From a bacterium (lineage in GTDB: Bacteria; Myxococcota_A; UBA9160; UBA4427), in NCBI GenBank assembly GCA_024742285.1, contig JANSYR010000015.1:1-64000 (forward strand): DNA of 64,000 nucleotides. Reading direction: 5' to 3'. Numbering within the stretch: the stretch's first letter is position 1; each line of letters opens with the position of its first letter. Below, piece after piece: positions 16,231 to 25,193 of the stretch. The notes under the pieces were generated by a model. The model saw only the letters and a program-made list of their open reading frames with translations, was not told the origin of the DNA and did not search any database. The position numbers and the translations under genes are program-made.

Positions 16231-17403
16231 CTATTCGACGGCGCCCTCTTCGAAGAGCTTGCCGATTTCGTCGTCCGAGAGTCCTGCTTCGGCGAGGAGC
16301 ACCCGGGTATCCGTCTCGTCGTCGACACGGACCGTATGCACCGGGTGGTCGCGGTGGCCGCCGGCGAGGATCGGCGAGACCTGGTCGAAGCGACCCTCCT
16401 CCGGGTGCTCCGCCTGCATGAACACGCCGCGCGCGCGCCAGTGTTCGTTCTCGACGACCTCGGGAATCGAGAGGACCGGGGCCACGCACGTATCGTTCGC
16501 CGCCAGCTCTTCCGTCCACTCGTCGCGCGTCTTCGTCTTGAAAGCCGCCCGGAACGCCTCGCGGATCTCGTCCTGCTTGGCGTCGTCGTACTGGTGGCCC
16601 GCGTACTCGGGATGCCCGAGGCGCTCGCAGAGATTCCGATAGAAATGCGGCTCGATCGCGCCCACCGAGACCCAGCCGCCGTCGCTCGCCTCGTAGGTGT
16701 CGTAGAACGCGTAGCGACCCGTCAGCAGGACCTTGCGCGGGCCGGCTTCCTCGCCGGTCGCCAGGTACTGGTCGAGGGAGAGCGCCATCAGCGACAGGAT
16801 CCCCTCGGCGGCGGACACGTCGAGGAAGGTCCCCTCTCCCGTCGTGCCCTTCTTGACGAGAGCGCCCATGATCGAGAGGACGGCGTGCATTCCTCCTCCG
16901 GCGCTGTCCGCGACGGTCGCGCCCGGAATCGGGGGGCCGCCGTCCTCGCGCGGCTCCGTGCACGCGAGATAGCCGGACATCGCGAGATAGTTGATGTCGT
17001 GTCCCGCCCAGGTCGAAGCGGGGCCGTCCTGGCCGTAGCCCGAGGTCGAGCAGTAGACGATCCCCGGATTGCGGGCGCGCATCGCCTCCCAGCCGATCCC
17101 GAGCCGATCGACCACGCCGGGCCGATAGGACTCGATCACGACGTCCGCCTTCTCGGCGAGCTTGAGAAGCGCCTCGACACCGGCTTCGCTCTTCAGGTCC
17201 AGCCGCATCTTCTCGAAGCCGCGACCCGCACCATAGGTGTGATAGACGGGCTTCGTCTGGAGCGCGCCCTTCTTCGACACGGGCGCGATCACCACGCCCC
17301 GCGCGCCGTAGTCGGCGAGCATGCGGCCGGCGCGCGCGGCCGGGCCGACGGCGCCGAGATTCAGGACGGTGACGCCGTCGAGGAGGTGCGTCTGGGGGGA
17401 CAA
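16231..17403 (-). CDS. Alpha-methylacyl-CoA racemase
   Basis: CaiB-superfamily protein of 390 residues that inverts the alpha-methyl stereocentre of branched acyl-CoAs. Diagnostic AMACR features are present: SGYGQDGPASTWAGHDINYL with His135, and TVADSAGGGM with Asp166, matching the His/Asp acid-base pair of mycobacterial MCR, plus FYDTYEASDGGWVSVGAIEP. A TTG start at 17403 is inferred: it lies 17 bp after the upstream dehydrogenase stop, with GCGGAG before it, and begins just before LLDGVTVLNL. Racemases of this type are needed for beta-oxidation of sterol and pristane-type side chains. Confidence 0.88.
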   Translation of the reverse strand: MSPQTHLLDGVTVLNLGAVGPAARAGRMLADYGARGVVIAPVSKKGALQTKPVYHTYGAGRGFEKMRLDLKSEAGVEALLKLAEKADVVIESYRPGVVDRLGIGWEAMRARNPGIVYCSTSGYGQDGPASTWAGHDINYLAMSGYLACTEPREDGGPPIPGATVADSAGGGMHAVLSIMGALVKKGTTGEGTFLDVSAAEGILSLMALSLDQYLATGEEAGPRKVLLTGRYAFYDTYEASDGGWVSVGAIEPHFYRNLCERLGHPEYAGHQYDDAKQDEIREAFRAAFKTKTRDEWTEELAANDTCVAPVLSIPEVVENEHWRARGVFMQAEHPEEGRFDQVSPILAGGHRDHPVHTVRVDDETDTRVLLAEAGLSDDEIGKLFEEGAVE

Positions 17404-17420
17404 GGGGCGAGGCTCCGCGA

Positions 17421-18599
17421 TTAGAAGTTCTTGGGGAGGCCGAGGCCGCGCCCGGCGATGATGTTCTTCTGGACTTCGCTCGTGCCGCCGCCGATCGTGT
17501 CGACGACCGTGTAGCGGTAGGAGCGCTCGTAGCGCCCGTTCACGGGGGCTTCGGGCTGTCCGGGCTTGAGTTGGGCGTCCGGCCCCATCAGGTCGAGGGC
17601 GGCGTTCGCGATCCGCTGGCCGAGCTGCGACTGCCACATCTTGTACATCGCGGCCTCGACCGTCGGGACGCGGTCCTTCAACGCCTCGCTGATCACCTTT
17701 CGCTGGAGCTTGCGCGCGACCTCGAGATCCGCCCGAAGCTTCGCAATCGTCTGGCGCACGACGGGGTCCTTCGCGAGGGGCTCACCATCGAGGGTCTCGG
17801 CCCGGACGTACTCGATCAGACCCTTGAGCTTCATCTCGATCGGCCCGACCGGCAGCATCGCGAAGCGCTCCAGATCGAGCGCCTCGCAGATGTAGGTCCA
17901 ACCCTTGCCGACCTCGCCCACCACGTGGCTGTCGGGAACGAAGACGTCGTTGAAGAAGACCTCGTTCGTCCGCTCGTCCCCGATCGTGTAGGTCGGATGG
18001 ATCTCGAAGCCTTCGTGGTTCATCGGGATCAGGAAGAGCGTGATCCCCTTGTGCTTGTGATCGCCGGTCCGCGCCCCGACCCAGTACCAGTCGGCGAAGT
18101 GCGCGCTCGTGGTCCAGATCTTGTGACCGTTCAGGACCCAACCGCCGCGCGCGGCGTCGTGCTCCGCCTTGAGCTGCATCGACGCGGCATCGGAGCCGGC
18201 CTGCGGCTCCGAATAACCGATCGCGAACTCGATCTCGCCGCGAATGATGCGCGGGAGGAAGTACGTCTTCAGCTCTTCGTTGCCGTGGCGGATGATCGTC
18301 TTCCCGACGATCCCGACCCCCTTGCCCGGCTGCGGGCAGCCGAAGCGGGAGAGCGCCTCGGTCAACAGGAAGTCGTAGATCCCCGACTTCTCCTTGCCGT
18401 CGTACTCGCTGGGCCAGGACATGCCGAGCCAGCCCTGCTCCGCGAGCTTCGCCATGAAGGCGCGCTTCGGCGGCGTCTCGACCGTCTGCGAGAGGTGCTC
18501 CGGATTCGCATCCATCACCTCCTCGTCGTAGTTCGCCTCGAGGAAGGCCACGACCTCCTTCTCGAAGGTCAGCTCGTCGTTGGACAGGTCGAAATCCAT
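17421..18599 (-). CDS. Acyl-CoA dehydrogenase, first gene of side-chain operon
   Basis: A 392-residue acyl-CoA dehydrogenase with GYSEPQAGSDAASMQ, NGHKIWTTSAHFADWYW, the helix-G catalytic Glu candidate E244 in LDLERFAMLPVG (IVD/LCAD-like) and C-terminal IGGGTSEVQKNIIAGRGLGL, where MCAD's catalytic Glu is Gly. GGAGGTGATC, almost full complementarity to the 16S rRNA tail, precedes the ATG and predicts very strong translation. It heads the operon with a racemase, two MaoC proteins and another dehydrogenase, and has a dyad-bearing promoter at 18656-18688. Confidence 0.92.
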   Translation of the reverse strand: MDFDLSNDELTFEKEVVAFLEANYDEEVMDANPEHLSQTVETPPKRAFMAKLAEQGWLGMSWPSEYDGKEKSGIYDFLLTEALSRFGCPQPGKGVGIVGKTIIRHGNEELKTYFLPRIIRGEIEFAIGYSEPQAGSDAASMQLKAEHDAARGGWVLNGHKIWTTSAHFADWYWVGARTGDHKHKGITLFLIPMNHEGFEIHPTYTIGDERTNEVFFNDVFVPDSHVVGEVGKGWTYICEALDLERFAMLPVGPIEMKLKGLIEYVRAETLDGEPLAKDPVVRQTIAKLRADLEVARKLQRKVISEALKDRVPTVEAAMYKMWQSQLGQRIANAALDLMGPDAQLKPGQPEAPVNGRYERSYRYTVVDTIGGGTSEVQKNIIAGRGLGLPKNF

Positions 18600-18655
18600 G
18601 GATCACCTCCAGCGCGTCGATGGGCCGGCGAAGACACGCCGAGGGCCATCCGGAG

Positions 18656-18688
18656 GAATACGATACGCCGCGTATCGGTATTCGTCCA
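18656..18688 (-). promoter_or_regulatory. Promoter and long palindrome upstream of side-chain operon
   Basis: A perfect 17-bp palindrome, CGATACGC-C-GCGTATCG (18661-18677), is extended by GAATAC/GTATTC flanks (18656-18683) with one bulged base. On the minus strand TGGACG (18688-18683), 17 bp and TATCGT (18665-18660) form a sigma-70-like promoter that the palindrome fills. The flank and inner arm also produce the ATAC-N10-GTAT spacing seen at the other dyads, so two dimers could bind. Confidence 0.6.
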
Positions 18689-18817
18689 GCCCCGAAATCC
18701 CCATCGAGGACGGAGGCTTGCGGCGCTCCCACCCTGCTCTCGCGAGACGGATCCAGGACGCTCGAAACGCCGATCGGGGCGCCCCGTAGAGGAAGCGCGA
18801 CGCGGCGGTGACCCGAC

Positions 18818-19609
18818 CTATCGGCCGATCAGCTTCTCCATCTCGGGCAGGAACTGCGCGTTGAGCTTGCGCATGCCCTTGATCCACCGGTCGTAGTCGC
18901 CGGCCTTCCGCTGGAAGTAGGTTCGGACCGCTTCGTGGGGCAGGATCAGGAAGGACTCTGCGGCGAGTCCCTGGATCACCGCCTCGGCGATGTCCGCGGG
19001 CTCGAGCATGCCGTCGACGCCGGCGACGCCTCCGCTCTCGGTCCCGGCGGTCATGTTCGTGTTGACCGCCTGGGGGCAGAGGGCGAAGACCTTGATCCCC
19101 TGGTCGCCGTAGGTGATGGAGAGCCACTCGGCGAAGGCCACGCTGGCGTGTTTGGTGACCGAATAGGGCGCCGAGCCGATCTGGGTGAGGAGCCCCGCCG
19201 CCGAGCACGTATTGAGGAAGGCGCCCTCACCCCGCTCGAGCATCCCGGGAAGGACCGCGTGAGCGGCGTGCACGTGGGCCATCACGTTCACGTCCCAGAT
19301 CTTCTGCCAGGCGTCGACCGGGGCCTCGACGCTCCCGGGCACGAGGATCCCCGCGTTCGACACGAAGAGGTCGATCGGTCCGCGCTCGCCCTCGACCGAA
19401 CGCACCAGGTCCACGATCGAATCGCGGTCTCCGACGTCGGCGCCGCGGGCCGTGCCCCCGATCGCGTCGGCCACGGAACTGGCGTTCGCCTCGTCGAGGT
19501 CGACGACCGTCACGTGACCGGCGCCTGCCTGGGCGAAACGTTCACAGAGCGCGCGTCCGATTCCGTTCCCGCCGCCCGTGACGACGATGTTCTTCCCAGT
19601 GACGTCCAT
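18818..19609 (-). CDS. SDR-family NAD(P)-dependent oxidoreductase
   Basis: Classical short-chain dehydrogenase, 263 residues. It has TGGGNGIGRALCERFAQAG at the cofactor site, VVDLDE (acidic residue favouring NAD), SNAGI, catalytic Ser in NTCSAAG and Tyr/Lys in APYSVTKHA. The C-terminus (YDRWIKGMRKLNAQF) is long and basic. GAGGAGGGATC precedes the ATG. It is divergent from the carboxyltransferase gene. Substrate is probably a hydroxyacyl-CoA or alcohol, unresolved. Confidence 0.9.
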   Translation of the reverse strand: MDVTGKNIVVTGGGNGIGRALCERFAQAGAGHVTVVDLDEANASSVADAIGGTARGADVGDRDSIVDLVRSVEGERGPIDLFVSNAGILVPGSVEAPVDAWQKIWDVNVMAHVHAAHAVLPGMLERGEGAFLNTCSAAGLLTQIGSAPYSVTKHASVAFAEWLSITYGDQGIKVFALCPQAVNTNMTAGTESGGVAGVDGMLEPADIAEAVIQGLAAESFLILPHEAVRTYFQRKAGDYDRWIKGMRKLNAQFLPEMEKLIGR

Positions 19610-19731
19610 GACCGATCCCTCCTCGACCCGCGCGCTCGGCGGGAGGCCCAGCGTACCCCACGGATCGCGGCGAGACGGCGCGCTGGGATGACTCCCGTCC
19701 GCCCGTCCCCATTGTGATAGGGTCCGGCGTC

Positions 19732-21288
19732 ATGAGCTGGAAGCCCGAAGTCGACGAGATCGAACGACGACGCGCCCGTGCCCTCGAGATGGGTGGCAAG
19801 GAGGCCGTCGCCAAGCACCACGATCGAGGCCGCCTGAACGTCCGCGAGCGGATCTCGGCCCTGGTCGACCGGGACAGCTTTCGGGAGTGGGGCCAGATCG
19901 CCGGATCGAGCGAGGCCGAGGACGGTTCGGACTATCAGCCCACGGGCCTGGTCTTCGGGACGGGCAAGGTCGCCGGTCGACCGGTGGTCGTCTGCGGCGA
20001 TGATTTCACGATTCGCGGAGGGGCCTACACCGATGCGGGCATGAAGAAGGGCGTCTATGCCGAGGACCTCGCGGTCAAGCGCCGAATGCCAATCATCCGG
20101 ATGCTCGAAGCCGGAGGCGCCTCGATCGCGGGGACCGGAACCGCGACCCGTGGGCGCTCGGGCTACGACTGGACGGCACCGCCGGTCATGAACATCCGCG
20201 CCCTCGAGAGCCTCCGGAGCGTACCCGTCGTGTGCATGGCCCTCGGTCCCTGCGCCGGCTTCCCGGCTGGACGCCTCGTCGCGTCCCACCTCTCGATCAT
20301 GACGAAGGACACTGCCCAGGTCCTGACCGGGGGGCCCGCCGTGGTCGCCCACGCCATGAAGGAGAACGTGACGAAGGAGGAGCTCGGCTCGGCGCAGATC
20401 CACGGCCGCAACGGCATGGTGGACAACGTCGCCGAGGACGAAGAGGAAGCGCTCCGCATGGCGCAGAACTTCCTCTCCTATCTCCCGAGCCACTGCGGCG
20501 AGGTCCCGCCCTTCTTCGACGTCGGCGACCGACGCGATCGGCGAGAGGAGAAGCTGCTGAGGATCATCCCGCGCGAGCGCCGCCGCGCGTACAAGATGCG
20601 CAAGCTGATCGAGCACGTCGTCGACCAGCGCAGCTTCTTCGAGATCGGCCCGCTCTGGGGTCGCAGCCAGATCACCGGTCTGGCCCGGATCGGTGGCTAC
20701 AGCGTCGGGATCCTCGCCAACGACTGCCACCACGACGGCGGCTCGATGACCGCGGACGGCGCGAACAAGATCCGGCGCTTCGTCGAGATGTGCGACCTCT
20801 TCCACGTCCCGATCGTCTCCTTCGTCGACGAGCCGGGCTTCGCGATCGGCTCACAGGCCGAGAAGGACGGCACGATCCGCGCCGGCATGAACGCCATGTT
20901 CGCGATCATGCAGACGGGCGTCCCCTGGTTCGCGTGCGTGCTGCGGCGCTCCTACGGCGTCGCCCAGGGCATCCACCTCGGCCCCGGCGCGACGACGGTC
21001 GCGTGGCCGTCGGCCATGAGCGGGGCGCTTCCCGTCGAGAGCGGTGTCGCCCTCGCCTTCCGGCGCGAGATCGAGGCGGCGGACGACCCGGACGCGCGTC
21101 GCGCCGAGCTCGAAGACGAGATGGCGAAGGCCCAGTCCGTGATGCCGCGCGCGGCGGACTTCGGCGTCCACGACCTGATCGATCCCCGCGACACGCGGCC
21201 GATCCTCTGCGACTGGGTCGAGGAGATCCAGGGCGCCCTCGCGGATCACGCGCGTCAGGGCGCGCCGGCCTACACGATCCGCCCCTAG
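19732..21288 (+). CDS. Acyl-CoA carboxylase carboxyltransferase (beta) subunit
   Basis: A 518-residue carboxyltransferase of the PccB/MccB family, with two crotonase-like domains. The N-half carries RGRLNVRERISALVD and IRMLEAGGASIAG; the C-half carries GPLWGRSQITGLARIGGYSVG, VSFVDEPGFAIGSQAE and the GATTVAWPSAMSGALPVE region. It transfers carboxyl from carboxybiotin to an acyl-CoA. No biotin carboxylase or carrier gene lies in the window, so its partner must be elsewhere. The start at MSWKPEVDEIERRR is preferred over a GTC-preceded ATG 18 bp upstream because family members begin this way. Confidence 0.9.
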   Translation: MSWKPEVDEIERRRARALEMGGKEAVAKHHDRGRLNVRERISALVDRDSFREWGQIAGSSEAEDGSDYQPTGLVFGTGKVAGRPVVVCGDDFTIRGGAYTDAGMKKGVYAEDLAVKRRMPIIRMLEAGGASIAGTGTATRGRSGYDWTAPPVMNIRALESLRSVPVVCMALGPCAGFPAGRLVASHLSIMTKDTAQVLTGGPAVVAHAMKENVTKEELGSAQIHGRNGMVDNVAEDEEEALRMAQNFLSYLPSHCGEVPPFFDVGDRRDRREEKLLRIIPRERRRAYKMRKLIEHVVDQRSFFEIGPLWGRSQITGLARIGGYSVGILANDCHHDGGSMTADGANKIRRFVEMCDLFHVPIVSFVDEPGFAIGSQAEKDGTIRAGMNAMFAIMQTGVPWFACVLRRSYGVAQGIHLGPGATTVAWPSAMSGALPVESGVALAFRREIEAADDPDARRAELEDEMAKAQSVMPRAADFGVHDLIDPRDTRPILCDWVEEIQGALADHARQGAPAYTIRP

Positions 21289-21332
21289 GTCGGCTCGGCG
21301 AGCGACGGATTCGGCAGGCGTCGCGCGCGTGC

Positions 21333-22145
21333 CTACTTGCCCTTGAACGCGGGCTTGCGCTTCTCGGCGAAGGCCGCGACCGCTTCGACGTAGTCGTCGG
21401 TCAGCGCGCCGCGGACCATGCGGTCCGCCTCGTAGCGGAGGCACGTCTCCAGGTCCTCGGTCAGCGCCCGATTCAGGTTCGCCTTCATCCAGCGCAGCGC
21501 GATCGGCGGGCCGCTCGCGATCTGCGCCGCCAGGGCGAACGTTTCTTCCTGGAGCTGCTCCGCCGGCACGACGCGATTGAAGATCCCGAGCTCGAGTCCC
21601 GTCTGCGCGTCGACGCGCTCGGCGGTGAAGTAGATCTCACGCGCCTTTGCCGGACCGACGAGCTGGGTCAGGAACCAGGTTCCGCCGTAGTCCCCGGAGA
21701 GCCCGAGCCGGGCGAAGGACGTCAGGATGAAGCCCTTCTCCGAGGCGACTCGGAGGTCGCAGGAGAGCGCGATCGAACAGGCGGCGCCCGCCGCCGCGCC
21801 GTGGACCGCGGCGACCGAGGGCTTGCTCGACTGGTGGAGCATGCGCGGCAGCTCGTGCTCCCAGCGGAGCTGGCGCTGTCGCGCCTCCATGACGGGCGGC
21901 TTGCCCTCCTGCTTCATGCGCTTCGTGTCGCCGCCGGCGGAGAACGCGTCACCGGCGCCCGTCAGCAGGAAGCAGCCCACCTCCGGATCCGACTCCAGAT
22001 CCCGAACCAGGACATAGAGCGCCTCCTTCATGTCCATCGTCAGGGCATTCTTCGCGTCGGGCCGGTTCAGCGTGATCTTCGCCACCCGCTCGCGGACCTC
22101 GCAGAGGACCTCGTCCGTTCCCGTCTCTCGTCGTCCGTCCGCCAC
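21333..22145 (-). CDS. Enoyl-CoA hydratase/isomerase (crotonase) A
   Basis: Crotonase-fold protein of 270 residues: VAKITLNRPDAKNALTMDMK, oxyanion-hole loops GDAFSAGGDTKRM and GAAAGAACSIALSCDLRVAS, then LGLSGDYGGTWFLTQLVG. The usual catalytic Glu pair is not obvious: the first position is Ala and the second region reads SGDYGG, which favours an isomerase- or hydrolase-like chemistry over simple hydration. A GTG start at 22145, two bases after the upstream crotonase stop and with AAGGGG before it, indicates translational coupling. Confidence 0.87.
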   Translation of the reverse strand: MADGRRETGTDEVLCEVRERVAKITLNRPDAKNALTMDMKEALYVLVRDLESDPEVGCFLLTGAGDAFSAGGDTKRMKQEGKPPVMEARQRQLRWEHELPRMLHQSSKPSVAAVHGAAAGAACSIALSCDLRVASEKGFILTSFARLGLSGDYGGTWFLTQLVGPAKAREIYFTAERVDAQTGLELGIFNRVVPAEQLQEETFALAAQIASGPPIALRWMKANLNRALTEDLETCLRYEADRMVRGALTDDYVEAVAAFAEKRKPAFKGK

Positions 22146-22147
22146 CC

Positions 22148-22930
22148 TCAGCGCCCCTTGTATTCGGGCTCGCGCCCTTCGGCCCGCGCCGTCTTCATCT
22201 CGGCGTAGTCCTCGGTCTCGTAGATCGCGGTCATGCCCATCGACTCTTCCTGCATCGTCCGCTGCACCTCGGGATTGCCGAGTCGCGAGAGCGTCCGTCG
22301 GAACATCTTGACCGCGAAGGGCGGGTTCGAAGCGATCTCCTGGCAGAGGGTCATCGCCGCGTCGTCGAGCTCCGCATCGGGTACGACCCGCGACACGACG
22401 CCGTGCCGGAACGCCTCCTCGACGTCCATCGTCCGCCCCGTGATCGCCAGATCGGCGACGAGCCCGTGCCCCGCCATCTGGAAGAGCCGCGCCGTCCCCC
22501 CCGAGTCCGGGATCACGCCGTGCTTGATCTCCGGGAGCATCATCTTCGTGCTCTCGCCCGCGATCCGCATGTCCGCGAGCAGCGCGCGCTCGAAGGAGCC
22601 GCCGATCACCCAGCCCTTCATGGCGACCACGATCGGCGCCGGACACGTGAAGAAGGCCTGGGTCCGGCGGTGCCCGCGCTCGACGAACTCGAAGTTCGTG
22701 ATGTCCTCCGAACGCACGCCGATCTCGCTCACGTCGCGCCCCGAGGAAAAGGACTTGCCCTCCCCGCGCCAGAGCACGACACGCACGTCCTTCCGGTCGT
22801 GGATCTCGTCGAGGGCGTCGAAGAGCTGCCGATCCATCTCGTCGTTGGCGGCGTTGTGCTTCTCCGGGCGGTTGTTCGTGATGACGGCGATGCCGTCCTG
22901 GATGTCGAGGGTGGTCAGCGCGTCGGCCAT
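22148..22930 (-). CDS. Enoyl-CoA hydratase/isomerase (crotonase) B
   Basis: A 260-residue crotonase: GIAVITNNRPEKHNAANDEM, GKSFSSGRDVSEIG (oxyanion hole), MKGWVIGGSFERALLADMRIAG and LPEIKHGVIPDSGGTARLFQ. PDSGG carries an acidic residue near the place where delta3,5-delta2,4-dienoyl-CoA isomerases have their second acid. Two crotonases in a row suggest successive or alternative isomer steps on unsaturated ring-derived CoA esters. The start has a modest GGGAG upstream. It is divergent from the dienoyl-CoA-reductase-like SDR. Confidence 0.88.
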   Translation of the reverse strand: MADALTTLDIQDGIAVITNNRPEKHNAANDEMDRQLFDALDEIHDRKDVRVVLWRGEGKSFSSGRDVSEIGVRSEDITNFEFVERGHRRTQAFFTCPAPIVVAMKGWVIGGSFERALLADMRIAGESTKMMLPEIKHGVIPDSGGTARLFQMAGHGLVADLAITGRTMDVEEAFRHGVVSRVVPDAELDDAAMTLCQEIASNPPFAVKMFRRTLSRLGNPEVQRTMQEESMGMTAIYETEDYAEMKTARAEGREPEYKGR

Positions 22931-23071
22931 GGTCGGAGGACTCCCGGTTCGCGCGCCGGACACTCCTTGCCGACGCCTCGCGAACCGCCACGGGAGGCTA
23001 TCATGGCGCGCTCGTTCACGCGGCCCGGGTCGTCCCGGTCCGTTCCTCGATCCTTCCAGGAGAAGTACTGC

Positions 23072-23959
23072 ATGGGCCTCCCCGCTCCCCCCGAAGTCGG
23101 CGCGAACGCGCTCCCGCTCGGCACCTTCGACGGCCAGATCGTGGTCGTGACCGGCGGCGGCACCGGTCTCGGCAAGGCGATCGCCGTCGAGTTCGCCCGC
23201 GTCGGCGCTTCGGTCGCGATTTTGAGCCGCGGCGAGGAGCATCGCGCGGCGGGCCTCGCGGCCGTGAACGCAGTCGGTGGCAAGCACATCGCCGTTCCCT
23301 GCGACATCCGCGACGCCGGCGCAATCGCCGAGGCCTTCGACGCCGTGACCGAGCAGCTCGGCGCACCGGACGTCCTCGTCAACAACGCCGCCGGCAACTT
23401 CCCCGTCCCCGCCGAGGACATGAGTCCGAACGCCTGGAAGACGGTCACGGACATCGTCCTGAACGGGACCTTCTACTGCTCCCGCGAGTTCGGTCGCCGG
23501 CACATCGAGGCCGGCACGCCCGGCTCGATCATCAACATCGGCGCGGCCTACGCCTGGACCGGCGGCCCCGGATTCGCCCATTCCTCGGCGGCGAAGGCCG
23601 GCGTGAAGAACCTGACCGAGACCCTCTCGGTCGAGTGGGGTCCCTACGGCATCCAGGTGAACTGCCTCGTGCCCGGCTTCTTCCCGCACGAGGACATGAC
23701 CGCGGACATCATGTCGGTGCCCGAGCGCCAGAAGGCCGAAGCGCTGCGGTGCCCGGCCCACCGGGTGGGCCAGCCCCACGAGCTCGGCTGGGCCGCGACC
23801 TTCCTCGCGTCCCCCTTCGCGAGCTACATCTCGGGCCACACGATGGTCGTCGACGGGGCGAACTGGCAGCGACGCGCGATGCTCATGCCGGAGTTCGTGC
23901 CGATCCGCGACCAGATGGGCAAGGGGCCCTTCGACCCGAACCCACCGAAGAAGAAGTAG
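23072..23959 (+). CDS. 2,4-dienoyl-CoA reductase-like SDR
   Basis: A 295-residue SDR. It begins TFDGQIVVVTGGGTGLGKAI and contains VNNAAGNFPVPAEDM, the NNAAGNF signature of mammalian-type 2,4-dienoyl-CoA reductases (DECR). In the active site the usual Tyr of YxxxK is Ser (SSAAK), as DECR enzymes have, with the working Tyr earlier. The C-terminus has ISGHTMVVDGANWQRR. AGGAG precedes the ATG. Function: NADPH-dependent reduction of conjugated dienoyl-CoA, a step needed for unsaturated or ring-derived chains. It is followed 34 bp later by a dienoyl-CoA-isomerase-like crotonase. Confidence 0.86.
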   Translation: MGLPAPPEVGANALPLGTFDGQIVVVTGGGTGLGKAIAVEFARVGASVAILSRGEEHRAAGLAAVNAVGGKHIAVPCDIRDAGAIAEAFDAVTEQLGAPDVLVNNAAGNFPVPAEDMSPNAWKTVTDIVLNGTFYCSREFGRRHIEAGTPGSIINIGAAYAWTGGPGFAHSSAAKAGVKNLTETLSVEWGPYGIQVNCLVPGFFPHEDMTADIMSVPERQKAEALRCPAHRVGQPHELGWAATFLASPFASYISGHTMVVDGANWQRRAMLMPEFVPIRDQMGKGPFDPNPPKKK

Positions 23960-23993
23960 ACGAAGCCCGAGACGACCGCCGAAGGAGACCCCG

Positions 23994-24803
23994 ATGACCG
24001 AACGCCCCGAACTCATGCGCCTCGATCGCGATGGCGAGATCGCCACGATCGTCCTGACCAACCCCGACAAGCTGAATGCCTGGAGCTGGGAGTCGGCCCG
24101 CCAGATCTCGGCGCTCGCCGACGAGATCCGCTTCGACGACGGGATTCGCTGCGTGATCATGCGCGCCGAGGGGCGGGCGTTCTGCGCCGGCGTCGACCTC
24201 GGCATGCCCGAGGATCGGATCACCGGCCGCAGCCCCGCGGAGAAGGTCCGCAACTACTACGAGAAGTTCCGCTGGGTCCACGAACGCTTCAAGGTCTTCG
24301 CCCACCTGCCCCAGCCGGTCCTCGTCGCCGTCCACGGCTACTGCCTGGGCGCGGGGCTCGAGGTCGCCATGATGGGCGACATCCGGATCGCTTCGGACGA
24401 CGCGAAGTTCGCGCTCCCGGAGCCGAAGGTCGGCGTCTCGATCGACGCGGGGGGCGACCTCCGCCTCTCCCACGAGATCGGCGCCGGAATGACCAAGCTC
24501 CTCGCCTTCACCGGGCGCCGGATCGACGCCGAGACGGCGCTGCGCGCCGGGATCGTCCAGGAGGTCGTCCCGAAGGACGCGCTCCAGAGCCACGTTCGGT
24601 CCCTCGCGGAGGAGATCTGCAGCAACGCCCCCCTCGCGGTCCAGGGGATCAAGCGGACCATCAACTATCGCGCCGAGCAGGGGCTCCAGGAAGCGATGCA
24701 GTTCGAGGCGTCGAGCGCGGCGGTGCTCTTCACGTCCGACGACATGACCCTCGGCTACAAGGCGATGGCCGCCAAGGAAGACGCCGACTTCGAAGGGAAG
24801 TAG
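23994..24803 (+). CDS. Crotonase C, dienoyl-CoA-isomerase-like
   Basis: A 269-residue crotonase with IVLTNPDKLNAWSWES, GRAFCAGVDLGMP, HGYCLGAGLEVAMMGDIRIAS and LPEPKVGVSIDAGGDLRL. The Glu of PEP and the Asp eight residues later (SIDAGG) reproduce the Glu/Asp spacing of mammalian delta3,5-delta2,4-dienoyl-CoA isomerase, so isomerisation of dienes is plausible. AAGGAGACCCCG precedes the ATG. It pairs with the dienoyl-CoA reductase-like gene just upstream, so the two may process unsaturated intermediates together. Confidence 0.87.
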   Translation: MTERPELMRLDRDGEIATIVLTNPDKLNAWSWESARQISALADEIRFDDGIRCVIMRAEGRAFCAGVDLGMPEDRITGRSPAEKVRNYYEKFRWVHERFKVFAHLPQPVLVAVHGYCLGAGLEVAMMGDIRIASDDAKFALPEPKVGVSIDAGGDLRLSHEIGAGMTKLLAFTGRRIDAETALRAGIVQEVVPKDALQSHVRSLAEEICSNAPLAVQGIKRTINYRAEQGLQEAMQFEASSAAVLFTSDDMTLGYKAMAAKEDADFEGK

Positions 24804-24836
24804 CGCATCCTCGGCGGCCCTCGGCCTCTTCCTCGC

Positions 24837-25193
24837 CTAGCGCCCGGCGCTCGCGAGCGCGGTCGTGCCTTCCTCCGTCCAGACCGGCGCGCCCGGTCGC
24901 TCGCGGACGAGCAGGTAGAGCAGCGTCCCGACCGAGCCGGTCCCGAGGGTCAGGATCAGAAAGGGCCAGGGCGAAACGCCCCGAGCCTTCGCGTCGGCGT
25001 AGACCCAGCCCATCACCATCGACAGGGCGATGAACAGGTCGACCGTCACGAGCGTGCTGACGGGGTTGGCGAAGGCGACGTCGACCCAGCCCATGCCGTA
25101 CTCGAGCAGGACGTAGCCCGTGAAGGCGGTGAATCCGACGAAGTCGACGAGCAGGGCCCAGAAGAGCCAGGGTCGTGTGTCTTCCAGCTTCAT
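24837..25193 (-). CDS. Small membrane protein, three transmembrane segments
   Basis: A 118-residue protein of unknown function. Three hydrophobic stretches are visible: WLFWALLVDFVGFTAFTGYV, LVTVDLFIALSMVMGWVYAD and PFLILTLGTGSVGTLLYLLV. The layout (short N-terminus, conserved Asp in the second helix, charged C-terminal tail RERPGAP) recalls DUF2834-type proteins, but I cannot confirm the family. The start is supported by GGAG eight bases upstream. It is divergent from the two-component system across 265 bp. Confidence 0.7.
   Translation of the reverse strand: MKLEDTRPWLFWALLVDFVGFTAFTGYVLLEYGMGWVDVAFANPVSTLVTVDLFIALSMVMGWVYADAKARGVSPWPFLILTLGTGSVGTLLYLLVRERPGAPVWTEEGTTALASAGR

Noticed and set aside
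21333-24803. One of the three crotonases as EchA20 (ring-opening hydrolase)
   Set aside because: None shows the motif arrangement I remember for EchA20; assignment would be guesswork.
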